From Prunella strophiata (Eukaryota; Chordata; Aves; Passeriformes; Prunellidae), in NCBI GenBank assembly GCA_036583965.1, contig JAZBQD010000015.1, positions 68,604,830 to 68,668,829 of the forward strand: 64,000 nucleotides of DNA. The letters are read 5' to 3'. Of this stretch, positions 12,179-26,400 are shown in pieces. The notes under the pieces are model-generated. The model saw only the letters and a list, made by a program, of their open reading frames with translations, searched no databases and was not told where the DNA came from. How positions within the stretch are numbered: position 1 is the first letter of the stretch; each line of letters begins with the position of its first letter. Made by a program: the position numbers and the translations under genes.

Positions 12179-14171
12179 GTCTTGATAATTTGATGCTGCT
12201 GTCTGGAAAATGGAAAAAGGTCAGGTTTGCTGTCATTGTACAGCTTTTGTGGGTATTTTCTTAGATGGGAAAAGGCTGGGTGCTGTCACCCTCCATGCTA
12301 TACAGGTCCTGTCTTGCACTAAATATTGCAAAAACGTCTCACAATTTCATTAATAGAATTGAGATGCATTCTCTGTAGAACATTTGCAAGGGTGATTTCT
12401 GTATCAAATAGAGATGACATCTTAATTGCTGGTTGTGGACAAATCCTCTCCTTCTAGAGTAAAGGCAGCTCCTGCTGAGTCAGTGCTTATAGCTCTCCTG
12501 TCCTGAGACTGAAGACAATGGTCTGAGCTTCTCTTTCTGATACACTCAATTATTCATGTGACACCAGCTAAGCTGAAGTAGGAGCTCCTTCTAGGTGGAG
12601 GGAGTGGTGGGGTCCTTTCCTTCCAACACTGAACAAGGAATTGTATCAGGAGAAGGATAAGTGTGGCATCCCCAAACTCACTGTTTCCCTGCAGCACTAT
12701 AGGACCAGGGCTTTCCTGGATTTTCCCTGGCTATCCTTTACACTACTTTATAACTCATATCTCCAAGACAGGCCTTTGACATATATTCAGCGTGTCCCCA
12801 TTCATGGCTGTGCTGGTTACAGGAAAGGACTTCTTGGAGCTTGATGGGTTTTATCCACAAGCTCTTGGGTCACCCCAGAAAGCCCTGGCAGCTCTCTCTC
12901 TCTTGCCCAGCTGCTCCATGGGGTGCAGCACTGCCCCTTGCTCCATTAAGCAGCTCTGCAAATAGAGCTCAACCTCCTGCAAAGCCCCAGTGTCCATAGC
13001 CACCTTGCTGGACCCCCTTACAGGGATATCTTGTTGGAAGCACAGCTAGCAGTGGCTTAGAAAGGTGGAGAAAGAGGCTATTTCTCAAGAGAGCTTGAGG
13101 AAAAGGCAGAAACTAGAGCCAGGTGCTCCAGTGTCCATCTCCACAGTAGTTTAGATGCACCACAAGACACTGTCAGGTGTTCAAGGGAGCTATAAGATGT
13201 CTGAAGGCCAGCAGATGCTTCTAACAGGGCTGAGTTGAGCAGTCCTGTCAGGATTGCTATGGTTTCTGTGTCCCTTTTCTGCCTGAGCCAACACCATGGG
13301 ATGACCTATCATTCCCATAGGCTCTGGGGAGATCACACAATCCAAACAAGTGTTTGCCCAACACAACTCAAATTTTCAGCTTAGGAGATGTGGCCCAGTG
13401 AGGGAAGAGCTGCACAGCTCTGTGTCTCATCTTGTCCTTCCAAGCTGCCTTCAGATGCCACATCACTTCTTACAGTCATGTCACTCTTTTGTCTAGGGTA
13501 TATTGACTCTTTCTACCACTTCCTTTAGACAATGTCCCCCACTCTCCCATCCTTCCAACCTCAGCAACCTGTGTCTGCTGTTCTGTAAAACCTGCACCGG
13601 TCCTCCCCCGCCAGCCAAACCAACAGGGATGCCTGCCCCATGCAGTAATAAAACCTCCCTGTTTAGAGAAGCATACCAAAACCTCCTGGCTTTTTCCTGG
13701 AGTCTCTGGCAGTTAGCTGCCGTAAAAGGGGTTTTTGCCATTTTTCCTTCCCCACACACTCAAGGAAAAGTTCTTCCCCCTGTGTTTCCTCTTGCACTCA
13801 GGGGCATGTTCCCTAGCAAGGTCACAGTTCCTGCCATACACACAGGAACATTAAACAAAAGTCTTGTGCCCATGCACAGCCCTCTGCTCAGTGTCCTTCC
13901 CTCTCCATATGAGTTCCAGGGCCTGTCACAGGGGTCTGTCCTAGAGTCCACCCACATCTCCTGCCCGTGGCTGCCCTGGTGGCTGGGTCACCTCTCATCT
14001 CACCAATGTGCCCTGGCTCCTACTATCTCACTTTCCCCAGGACTGCTGGAACAGGGTTTCCAGTAATGTTGGATGAATACTCATATGTCTTGCATGAATC
14101 AGTCACATCAGGACAATACCTGAGCTTCTGAAATGAGATTGACATGTACACATAATCTCACCAGCCCATGT
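12179..14171. other. Non-coding stretch holding the longest chance open frame
   Basis: The region is fairly GC-rich, with CT-rich patches. It contains the longest open frame of the window, 187 codons at 13503-14066 (plus). It opens with TTG, not ATG, has no recognisable domain, and is rich in proline, serine and leucine as expected from a C/T-rich strand. Minus-strand frames of up to 88 codons overlap it. I do not annotate it as a gene. Confidence 0.6.
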
Positions 14172-14194
14172 AAAAAAAAAAAAAAAAAAAAAAA
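14172..14194 (+). repeat. Poly(A) run of 23
   Basis: There are twenty-three A. No poly(A) signal or transcript-like sequence lies upstream. It lies only about 200 bp from a second, longer A run, which makes the interval between them worth checking for retrotransposed sequence, but I recognise nothing in it. Confidence 0.9.
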
Positions 14195-14392
14195 GCACAT
14201 TTGGATTTTTTTCTACCAAATTAATATGGTTAAGTTTAAACCCCTGTAAAATATGTACTTTAGATTATCTGGGTTTTTTTCTGGTTTTAGAGTCCTTTCA
14301 GTGCAATTGGGAAGACACAGAACTACTATTTCAAAAATTACTATCAGCCTTCAAATGATATCACTACATCCAGGCAACAGGCTGAGAACAGG

Positions 14393-14432
<40 letters not shown>

Positions 14433-14439
14433 AAAAAAA
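14393..14439 (+). repeat. Long poly(A) tract, 39 A then C then 7 A
   Basis: Thirty-nine consecutive A are followed by one C and seven A, the longest homopolymer in the window. Exact length in an assembly is unreliable at such runs. The 200 bp upstream show no AATAAA and no recognisable gene or SINE body. Confidence 0.92.
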
Positions 14440-17400
14440 CTAGCATAATGCAAAGCTTGTGATGAGATCCCGAGCTGTCAACATCAAATACTTCAAGATA
14501 ATTAGAAGACCAGACATGACTTGCCCAAATGGATTTGATTTACTGCATGTCCCCACAAATATATACTCATGGGTCATTTAATCCCTGCTTCTGAAGCAAG
14601 GTGGAGACAGTAGCAACTGCAGGCAGAGATACTGTTGTGTTGGGAAAGGGGATGAGGTTGGGAACTCCCTCCCTTTGTTGACTTCCAAGAGAGGAACAAC
14701 CAGGGAGCACAATGCAAGTCAGGAAATCTTGTCCCCATCATCTTTCACTGGCACTTCTCAAATCTTTGGCACCAGATAACCAAGTTTTGCAGCTAAAGTA
14801 GTTTGGGATGCATCTTGGTGTTGTTGCCTGTGCATTGGGACAAGAAATAGTGATTGCTCTGGAGTTCTGTGGCATGGACCATCTGCCAGACATACTCCTC
14901 ATGGCAGGGCAATAAGGTTTAAAAGCAGCAATGGAAAAAAATCCCCACTCCAGAAACACAGTGCTCTGTGACATCCCAGCTCTGCTCTACTGCCCCTTCT
15001 TCAAGACCACAAAAGAAGGGAGATGCTCTGGGAATTTCTGCATCAGGAGGAGGTTGGAGGCATGGGCAGGGACTGGGCATGCAGTGTGTGAGAGAGCTTG
15101 GGGTCAGGAACAGGGGTTAAATGAAGTAGGAAGAAGGTTTTTCACCTCTTAAGACAATTAAGTGGGGAATTAAAACTCCCATGTGAAATGAGGAAGAGCA
15201 GAGTGATTCTAGGATAGTTCAGGACTGGGAAGTCATTGCTTGTGCCTCAGCCCTGAGTGATCCCTCACTTTCTCTCCTTGGAAATGCAGGGAGAGGGAAG
15301 GAAATGGATTGGCAGTTTTGGCACTGGGTCTCTGTGACACCAGCCCTCCGTCCCTGACAATTGTGCCTTAGGGGGAAGCAGACAGGAGCCCTGTCCCACG
15401 GGGGCTGTGGGACAGCCAGAGGAGGCAGTGGGAGGAGAGAGGCTCCAGCGAGCGCCATGGAAGGAGGCAAGCCCCAGCACAGCACAGCACTATTTTCAGT
15501 CCATTCTGTCAGGCGGGATTTGTTCAGGGACAATATATTTCCCCATTTTGACAGCTCTGGCAGACGGTGCAAGCATTGCTGGTCCAGAGCTCTGCTCAGG
15601 GGCTCACTTCCTAATTAGGAAGAGAATTTGGGAAGAGTTCCTGAAATTTTGCTGTTGTTTACCAACATCCTGGTGGTCACCTTGCTAGGGCAAAGCAATT
15701 CTGCAGCCTGGAGATATTTGGTAAAACCTGTCAGAGGACAGCTGATGGAGAAAGTATTCATGGTACAAATGGTCACACAAGTGTTCTGTCTGCACAGAAA
15801 GGGATGCACAGGCTTGGAGCTGACAAAGAAGACAAATGAGCAATGATTTTTGAAGATGTATTTAAAACAGAAAAATGAACCTTATAGAGGAAGTTTTCAT
15901 AGTCAGAGTGCAGGAACAGGAGAGGATCAAGCAAATTAAGAGGCAAATGTAAGTAAAATACAATTCTTTAAAGGAAGGGCCTTTATACACAACCAATAAT
16001 TAACTTGTGAAACTTACTGCCCCAGCTGCTGTTATTGAGGTCAGCAAAGAAATAAGATTTAAAGAGGCCCATGAATAATAAAAAAACACCAAGAGTTGCA
16101 CTCAGTAGAATAACAAATTACAAGGGATATAAATCACCATGCTTTAGATCTTAAATAATAATAAATTGCCCAGTGATTAGAAGGCAACTTTTGCTAGGGG
16201 CAGCTTCCTTGGTAATTGCTCATTTTAGCACTTCTTGCCCTTTTTTTTTTCCCAGAACGTGTAGTGCTGGCCACTGCCTCAACAAGAGAAATTAGTTTGG
16301 ATGGCAAGCAGACATTTTCTCTGCCTAGTGTATTATAGTGAAGAATTTCAGCTTCTTCTCTTAAATAATTACTTAAAAGGGAATTTCCCTTATATAAATA
16401 GCACCATAGTAGCAGAAAACCTGCAGTATGCCATTTTATTCTGCAGTGCTGGGAAAAGAGCTTAAAATAAATAAAGTTTAAATTATTTTAGCATTTTTAG
16501 CTTTCCCAGACTAGTTCTTAGTTTTTTTCATAGTTTTATTGTCTTATTTGTTTTGTGCTTTTTTACAGAGGTCATAAAAAAATTTCAAGATAAACATTTT
16601 GCTTGGATGATTGTATTTTTGTGGCACCTACTTTTGGCTGGTCTGCCAGACAAACTGATTTATAGATTGGATAAATGCATGTTGCTTCAGTTGACACACC
16701 AGAAAGCCTAGGTTCGAGCTATTTAGACTCCAGCTCCTTCCTAATAGAGATTAATATAGTTCTCTGAGTTAACATTTAATTTCTGGGCTGCCAAAAAGAA
16801 AGTAATTTGAAGCAGCTAAGAGACAGTCGTGGAGCTGAGCTGGATACAAATTGAATCAAGGCTTTCAGAGCTCCTCTCACTGAGGCAATGCTCCCTGGCT
16901 TGCTTCCTAGCAGGAAGCAGGGCAGTGTTACTGGCACAGGCGCTCTACAAAGACATTTTGTGCTGCTTCCCCATCCTGAGGTTTTCCATATGTTTTTTCC
17001 TTACTCAGTAATTAAGCAGGGCTCAGGCAGCACCACCTCACTGCCCTTGGGATGAGGAACATGTGCTTGGGTAAGAGGTTTTGTAGCTTAGGTCTGTCTG
17101 TACAGACCAGTGGTTATTCTGGAACCACTCCGCTGTGCTGGGCATCTCTGTGGGCTTTCAACAGGCACAGTCCTTTACACTAACAGGCTTTTTTCCTGTG
17201 ACAATTCAGGAAAATTGAATTGCCTTAATTCTTGAAGAAAAGGTAATTTCATCACTTTTCTGTTTCCCCTCACCACAGCATCCCCTGAAATGCAACACCT
17301 CACCTTTCTGAGTATCCCTAACCCTTTTCTCAAGCTCAGTTTGCCACCACAGCAGGATACAGCTGGCTGAAATCAAGTTTGGTCATCTCCCCTTCTCTGG

Positions 17401-20400
17401 TCAGTCACATTGTTGGTAGAGTAAAACCAGACTCTTGGATGACACCAAAGCTGCTCCTAACCCATATCTGTCCCTTCTCTCCACAGGAAGGCGTGATCAG
17501 TCCTGCCCCAGAGAGAGAGACTAATAATACAGTCTCCACTGTTTTGGACCAGCTGCTTCCCTAAAATTAAATGCATTGGAGTGCCTGGCGTTTCTGCTGA
17601 GGAAGTGTTTATAAATGTTAGGCAAGGACTTTACACCACCAGTTATCACTTTGCAGGATGTGCTAATAAGGCAATGCTTGATGGAGCACAGACATCACCC
17701 ATACTGCACAAGCAAAAGTGGTGGCAAAATTCATCTCCTCAGGGGGAAACAAGGGAACAACCTGCTGGGTTTAGATTCAGAGGGAAGAGGAACTGGAAGA
17801 GATGTGTTTGCACGAGAGGTAGCCTACATCTTAACTCTGTACTGAGGACACAATTTTCAGGTTTTCCATAGGATTTTTCATACCTGCCATATTTTACATA
17901 CACAAACACACACATATATTTACTGTTTGGAAAAATGGGATAGTCACAATTCTTTAACAACTTTTTTAGTTCAGCCCAGTGTGGGATGGTAGCACTCCCC
18001 TAGCATAGCCCTGACCAAGGTCAGCAGCTGGTCCCTGTGGTCTCAGTGGGAAGGGGACACCAATGAGAATAGCCACGCTCAGCACAGTGACCTCCTGGTG
18101 CCACCTTATGAATGGACAGCCTGTGGCCACACAATATTTACCTGTGAACACAAATGTTTAGCAAGAGCCTTTGGTTTGTTTTGCGTCACATTTCTGTCTC
18201 ACCCCAGGGAACTTATCATCGTTTGCCTGATTATTTAGTGTCAAATGGTTCTGCTAACTTTATTCAGCTGGGTTCTTCTCAGGGAAGGACGGCTGTTCCC
18301 ATTCACTGAGTCCTTGATGGAGCAGTTAAGTCAGCATGGTCCAGCCTATTTTCTGGGCCTCCAGACAGAGAGAAAATAGGTGAAAAATCATAGAGCCTCG
18401 AGACTAAAAGGACAAGACGATTATTGAGGTTAATGATGTCTTGGATTGAATCGACACAATTTTGGCTGATCTTAGAAGGAATTTATGGTACTCAGAGATG
18501 AGACTCTGCACCCACACAGACAACTGGGCATTCCTCCCACGACTGTGTTATCTGGCCTGACTGTGTGTCGCACATAAATCTGCTGCTGGTATTCTGTGCA
18601 AGGAATCCCAGGGCCAAAACTCACAGGACCAAAAGGGCTTGTGGTGGTCATTTTCCTGGATTGCTCCCCCTCCTCTGAGGTGCTCAACTTTTGGTGGCAT
18701 TGGCAAAGCATTTGGCACCATGGTGTGCACACAGAACTGTGGCTGCGAGCAGTGCATGGGCACATGGGAGAAAGAGTGCATAGAGAGGTTCTGTCTCAAA
18801 TGCTTCCTGGAGACTCTTCCCTCCTCTGCCGCTGCATTTCACTGCAGCTCAAGGAAATCTGCTTTTGCACTGTTGGCTGAAAGTTATTAGGAATATTAGC
18901 ATTGCCAGTTACTGTGAAAAGGAGCCCTTCCTCTACTGCTCTGCAAACTAACTTAAAGAATATATAGATACAAAAGACCCTCCACAAATCAAGTAAATGA
19001 GATTATTCAAAATAATACAATTAAGTAATTTTTTTCCACCCTGTTTTAAAATCAGTTTTTCTTCATGACAGAGTTCTACTGGAAAAAATACTCGCTTCAG
19101 CTATTGATTGCAAACAATTACCCAAAAATGCTCACTTGTTTGCTTGCTTGCAGACAGAACCTCATTCTTCACCCTAGAGAACAGGTAAAATGGCAAACTG
19201 CTCACCATGACTATAGGCTCATCTTCATTTAAGGCTTGTAATTGATACACTAAATGACGTTAGATGTTTCTATTCCCTTGGTGCTGTGATTAGGTGAGTG
19301 GATCTCTTAAACAGAAGAATAGTGAAATAATGACTAGTGAATAATAGATCTTTGTTTGCATGCTAATACTCCATGGAATATCAGGTGTGGTAAAAAAGTG
19401 GCTATCCCCCAAACAATTTGCTCAAACAAAACCCTTGTTCTGAATTCAAATGCTGTTTCTGCCATATCCAGTCATCTGTAGCCAGAGGCTTTGCAGAGAA
19501 AGTGTTTCAAGGAATGATTTAAATGAAAATGGGCGGCTGCTTGGATCATAAAAGAGGGAAAGAGTTCCAAGAGTGAGAAACTGCAGAAAAAGGGCCAAAA
19601 TCATAAAATGTAAATTTGTGCTTTAAGGAATTGTTCACTACTTTTCAGACAAAGGGAGCTGCTTACCCTCTGCTCACTGAGAAGCTTGTCTCTGGCTCTG
19701 GGAGAAGGGGAGGTTGTGATTTTGATGGGAAGACGATGGATAGAGTAAAGGAGCAGCTCCAACCCCAGCATGTGCTGCCTTGTCACTGCTGAGCTCCAGC
19801 TGTGCCCAGGCCCCGTGCTGCTGACAGGCCAAGGATGGGCTCCAGTGCAAGGCCAAGAGCCTCTGCTTCTTGAGGAGAAGGGCACGAGTTCTGCACCAGC
19901 ATGGCCTGCAAGGATTTCACTGCTGATATTATCATGGAGATCAAGGAAGAGCACGGCTTTTGAACAGCATTACAGAATAGGTACACATGCACAAGCACCG
20001 AGCATGCAGGTAGCAGATATGATGGAATGCCCGTGGAATGTGGGTGCGTGTGTGTGCACACGGGTGCATAAAGCATCAGATTGACAATTGAGGCTGGTTT
20101 CTAAGAAACAGTTTGTTTCTAACACGGTTTGGGGATGTGATAAGCCTGACTGCTTGCTGAAGCTGAAGAGTTAAAATTGTTGCATCCTGTGAAAAGGATT
20201 TTTGTATTGTTATATTAATCTTAAATTAATTTTAATAGTTTTATTAGATTTATTTAGGTATCTGCTTTGTTTGTTTCATTGGATTACCCATTATGAGGGC
20301 TAGATTTCCCTCAAACGTGGCTATATGCATGTTGCTATAGCTACCCCAGTTCTGGCTATTTTTTTCCATAAAGCCAGAGTTCTGAACAGCCTTCCTGTTC

Positions 20401-23400
20401 TAGCATCTGAAACAGTTCATCCATAGTTTTTGTATTCATGTGAATCTTGCATTTAAGATCACAGAAACTTCTGTATCATTCTCCTCTTGTGAAACAGTAA
20501 GGACCTTTACCTAAGGACAATTAAGCTTCACTTAGGTACAGGAGGGAAAAAACTGTCTTTGAAGAACACCTTTGAAATTAAGAATTTACAAAAAGGCACA
20601 GTGAAGAAAGCTTGGAGAAGGAGAGATAAAAGCCCTCCTCTGCAAGAATTAACTAGCAGGAAACTGAAGAGGAAAGGCCAAAAAAATAAAATGCATCCTA
20701 GAGATGGAGAAAACAAGCACAGTTTTCTCATGTGTTGTCTTCTGCTGATGGAGGCCATCACTGGAACTTACTTGCTACCAGGGCCAGGGGAGAAATCTGG
20801 CCTGAGACTCAATTTCTCCATGTAAATTCTCACAGGAAAGAGTACTCTTGAGAACAAATACCATCTGTGTAGAGTGGTCCAGGGGCACAGTGTAGTCCAC
20901 ATTCACAAACAACCCTCTGACATTTGTGTTCAGGTGAGACTCAAAGGAAGATTGGAGGGACATGCAAGCATGTGGGTAAATTCAGATGTGAGACAGATGT
21001 TTTGTTGTGCAGACAAGATAGATGAAATTTTACTGCCTTGGCAACTACTATATATCCTATCTGACAAAAATTACATCTAATCAATCCTTCTTACATGGCT
21101 CCTGAGGTTGCTTCACCTAGAAGCAAACCCAATTTATAGCTCAGAGTTTCTTATGCAATGTTCATACCAACAGGCTGACTGAGAAATAATGTAGAGTTGG
21201 TGGCACGAATGCAGAGCACAGGGTCAGGGGGTGCACCAGAGTTTCCCTATTTGTGCTTGACAAGCCATGTAGACATAGCCTAGAATTATCACCATCCTCT
21301 ACTCCATCGACATCTCTGGTATTTCCTCCAGGCCCTGCAACTGGCAGCACTGGATTCTTATTTTACCTGGCATCTGTTGTTTCCTTCAGACCAAATGGTA
21401 GCCAGTGTGTCTCATACACTTTAATATCATATTAGCAAAGTCCCAAAATATGTTCGAACACTGGGAATGTGATTTCCTAAGATTACACATTGTCAACTAT
21501 TTAAAAGTGCAATTCAAGGTTTTTGGATGGGCTAAACAAAAAAGGGGAGAGAAGTTTCTACCCAAGCAGGAGGTTTTAGCTTTCAGTTTGCCTGAAAATC
21601 CTTGAGGTTGGTTAAAAAAATAAGGAAGAAATAGTTGGTTCTGTGAGGCATCCCTATGTCCTTGCAGTGACTGATTGCCTCACCTCAACCAGCCCCAAGT
21701 GCTTGGACTGAAAAACTGGCATTTGACCTCGATTTCACATTTCATTGAATGCCAAGTCCAAAGGCTTTTATTATTCAACAGTTCATCGAAGCAGAAGGGC
21801 GTGACTCTTTGCAGAAACTGAGATTTCTGACTTGATGAGTACCAAGCTACGCCCTTATCACATATTGAATTACTTTATGATTTCTAACAGTGCAGGATAG
21901 ACTGTCCAGGATGCACAGTGAAATCTTGCCATTCATCAGCAAATACTGTAAATGTGACCTTATGTTCCTCGAATGAGCTGTAGATGCAGTTCACATTTCC
22001 CTGACCCCAGCTGTCACCTATGTCACCTCTCCTGAGACCTCTCTGAGTTCCCTAAGGGCACGCTTCCCAAGGAGTAATCAGGGTCCTTCACTTCTTTCTT
22101 GGTGTAATGAACTAATGTCTCCTTACTTCAATCTGCAGGCTATACCTTTGCAACAGCAGAGCACAATGCCCTTTACATGTTGTGGAACATCTGTCTGAAA
22201 TTAAATTTATGCTTTGGGGGTGCATAACTCAACTGGTGAACTCAGCCCTGGTTACACTTTGGGCTCAGCTCCTCTGCATGCCAGTTTTTGCAAGTGAGAA
22301 TTTCTTCTCTTCCCTGTTCCAGGAATCAGGCCCTGAGCAGATTGCTGTCTTTCAATTGCTTTCCTCTAAACTTTGGCAAACAACCCTGTTGCTGGGCTGA
22401 GGAGCACAGACTGAGGAGTCACCTTGAGACTGTAAATGTGTTCAAGGGGATGCTGCTTAATTAGGGCACTGTTTTGATCTTTCCTGCACCTTTTTTTAGC
22501 CACCACTTATGATCGAATGTTAATCATTTAGATAAGGATAGTCTGCAACACAGACTCACTGAGGTTATATGATATGCAGCTAAGTAATACATATTAAAGC
22601 TCAAACTTTGTGCTAAGGAGCTAATGATCAAGTTATCTATGTCAAGGACACCTTGACCTGGTAACCTGAACAGAGACAGCTTCCCTTTTACTGTGGGCAG
22701 ATGCAGAGGGCTCTGCTTATGTGACAGTGACTAATAATCAAGCAGTGTTTTGCTCAGAGATTTCTATTTTTCCTTCACCTCCTGCAGCACAATCTTGGTC
22801 ATCACCCACCGCTGTATTAGTCAAATGCCTTCTGGGTATCAAGATTCAAAGTATACAAAATATAAAGTCAGTGTCCTGACAAAATGTAGCAGAGACTAAC
22901 CTCTGTAATCTCTTCTATACAGAGGCATCAACATGTTCAAAAATCAAAGGTAAGTAGGAAGTGGTGTCTTTCTCAACCACTTCTCATGAACTTTTGTCAT
23001 GAGAGCCTTCTTTTCTTTACCCATGATAATTTCATGTTCACTGCTCTCCCACTTTCATCCTTCACTGGCATAATTTTCTTTGAAACCAGTTGATTTTTCT
23101 TGTACACACAGTCTTCTAGTCCAGAGAAACTTACCTCTCTTTTATTTTCAGGGGAGCATTCTTGACTAAGAAAGAATTAAAAAGCTTGACCTTCCATTTC
23201 TGTAGCTCCATGGATTTTAATCTGTTTATACTCATGGTGTGTCCAGCACAACAGATCTGCTGTCTGCTGACTTTGCTCATCTGGGTCTTTGCTTTGTAGT
23301 CTGTATTTTGAGAACTAGCATTTTGCCATTATCAAGAAACTATGCTTAAGGAGGGAAATATGACTTGTTTTGAACTTCAACAGAATGAGATATTCATCAC

Positions 23401-26400
23401 TAAACCATGTAGGAGTAAATTTGTTTACCTTAAGTTTTAGAAACAAAGACATATATGCTTCATATTTTCTTGAAGTAGCCTATTCTGAAATTCAAACTGC
23501 ACCAAAATAGCAGAGTAATAACGCTAAATTACACTGGGATATCCTAAACTCCCAGCACATTTGTTTAATCAAAAATAAATGTTGTATCTACAGAAAATTT
23601 TTAACAATGTGTTATGACTACAACACGTCTCATAATATGTTATTAAACACAATAAAGAAAGTAATATAAAAACATCTGTTTGGAGGAACAATGGTATTTT
23701 AATGCAAATATCTGTCTATATTACCAGGCTGCTACAGATAATAAAAGCTATACTAAATATGACTGAATTATCTAATGTTTTATCTTCTTATTTTCAAGTT
23801 TGGCTTGGGCATCTTTCAATTTTCAACTACTAACTGCTCAGCATGGTATTTAAGTTACCCAAAGACATATTATATAATTTATTTATATAATTGGTTCCAG
23901 CAATATGCTGAGTGTTGTTTGAAGCACAGTGATAAAAACAGCTCTCACTGCAAATTATTTAGAGTCTAAAGAGAGAGAGGCATGGTCCAATTCCCTCACA
24001 GTTTAAATGCTCAGGACACAAACATCCTTTTAAAATGTTAAGGATCGCAGTAGTTTCCAGAAATTTCTCTCAACAGTAGCAAGCTGACTGTGCACCTTTT
24101 GCTCAAAGTGCTCTCTGTTGTACTAGGCAGTGTTACATGGGGTTACCCACCACTCCTCCTGGAATCTTCAGGCACCCTCAGCCTGTTGCTGATGGGCCCC
24201 AGATCTGGACAAAAGTGATTTTGGTTGTGATTTGCCTCGTCTCCAGTCCTCACACATTGGGGTGCTGGAGTTTGCCAGCTCAGGAACGAGACAAGGGACT
24301 TTCTCTGCTCCTTACACCCATGAGGAAAAACCTGTTAAATCATAAAGGGAAGGGATGGTCCTTGCCTCGGAAAAGAAATCTCCTGTTAAGCACGGTGAAT
24401 CATATTAAATGCAGTAACATGATGGTTGTTAATTAAACCATCATATAAAAAGGGGCTGCTTTAGCAATTTACTTGCATCAGGCATTTCTAAAATATATGC
24501 TGTCCCACCCAGATTTTTCATGAGCTGCAATCTGAGGACATGGCTCTATTCCCAGCTGTGCAGGGGAGATCACATTTGTCATGCAGCGAATCAGGGCCAG
24601 ATGAGGCAGAGCTGATTCCTGCAAGGCAGCTTGAGCAGGTTACAGCACCTCACGCTGCACCACGAGCAAGCCTAACCACAAGAAGAGCTTTGCATGAAGC
24701 AAAGCTTCAGGATTGCTGCTGCTTTATTTTTACATGAACCAGGTATCAGCCAGCACTCACCAACTCTCTCTCTCTCCAAACCATGTTTAATTTATTGAAT
24801 CCTTTCATTTGTCACAACCACAAAGGTGTTTGAAAGTTTGAAATGTATTATATCACTAAGAAATGCATGTCCAGAGAGGGTGAACTGTCCTGCCATTACT
24901 GTCATTACTATGGTCATTAAATAGAAGTTGTTAAGAGTTGTAATTGTTGTCCTAATCATTGCATCATATCTTGTTTGTGTTAGGGGAAAATGTTTTACAG
25001 GCTGGTCACAGTGCCAAAAAGTGACAGAAATTAATCACCTGCTGTCTCATTGTGGTCTGGGGGTGCTGACTCAAAGCAAAAAAAAACCCAAATCACCTCT
25101 CCATCAACACACTTGGCTGCTGAGCAGTGCAGCTCTGGTCCCCCATGTGCTGGTAGGAGAGGTGGGCTTGACACCCCATCATTCTTGGGCAAAGACATAC
25201 ACATAATGAGCATACACAAAAGATAAACACACAATCACAGCAAATGCCCATTTTCCTCTGCCCACCAGGGAGTGGGGGTGCAGCAGAAAGAGGAACCAAA
25301 GAGAAGGTTGGTTTTCTTGAGGGCACTGCCCCAGAGCTGAAGATGAGACTATATTGTTTTTAGATGATAGCTTTCCAGGGGAAGTCAGCATGGGTTTTAT
25401 CTGGCCAACTGCCTCAAGATGAGGCGCTCTAAATCAGTCCCCTGGAATCCAGACAATGTAAACCTTTCCTGTCCCCAGCACATGCCAACATTCACAGCTG
25501 CTGAGATGTGGGCATAGTCCTGCATCCCAAAAATAAATCATGACCGTAGCCGATATACCCAGCCCTGCGCCCGAGGCTGCAACTGTCTTAGAGGCCAGCT
25601 GTGGAAAATGCAAGGCACTTGGATACTTAGGAAGTGCTGGCTATAGAAGGGAAGAGAGCACAACAAAATGCTTTTCATAACTTGTGAGAATCCAGAGAGA
25701 CAATAGATGAAAAGCTAAGGCAGGGCAAAATATGAGGAGGGTAGTATGAAGTGGTTTTGGAGGGCAGAAAGCCCTGATGCATTGATTTCTCTCCAAGCCA
25801 TTGCCCGTGTCTCCTCTGGGTGGCTTTGATGGGACTATGCTGAAGTACACCACCCAGAGGCTCTGACCCACGGGTCAGATGGACTGAGAATTTTTGTGTG
25901 ATAATTTCTTAGTCCTTATGAGAGCCAAGAGAAGAATGGGACAACCTGCTGAAGCCAGGGAAGGTGCCAGATAATGTAAAATGCCCACTGGAGTGTCCCA
26001 TCACTTCTCATATGGTGGACTTTGATTGCTGAGTCACTGGATCTTAGGAAAACCTAAGAGCAGATGAATAAGCAATTTCACATTGACACCACTCAAACTA
26101 TGAACTGCTTCATAACTTGATGAATACTTCAACTACAGAAAAAGAAATCATGCCCAAAGCTCAGTATTCAGCCTTTCCTGTCCTTTTATCCCAAGAGATG
26201 AGATGATTGCTAGACTCCCACTTTATACTGGTAAGGGCTGAGGCTGCTCAGCACCTTGCAGAGGCAGATCCTGGAGCTATTTATGAGGAACATTTGCATG
26301 CAGTGATGATTTTAACCATTAGCAGAAAGAACACTGCAGTCTGCCAAAGTCCCAAATGCATCAGCTAAAAGCAGTATTAGAAGGATATTATTTGCTGCTA

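Noticed and set aside
13503..14066. 187-codon open frame, the longest in the window
   Set aside because: It opens with TTG, lies in C/T-rich DNA that disfavours stops, has no recognisable domain, and is overlapped by minus-strand frames. Length alone is not evidence in 64 kb.
14253..14462. 69-codon frame ending in a lysine run
   Set aside because: The lysines are only the translated 39-A tract.
16701..16735. B-box-like GGTTCGAGCTA suggesting a tRNA or tRNA-derived SINE
   Set aside because: No A box, no cloverleaf and no SINE core follow; the match is one short word.
18388..18445. AATCATAGAGCCTCGAG read as a CR1 3' tail
   Set aside because: Only a loose match to the octamer; the following sequence does not continue into CR1 blocks.
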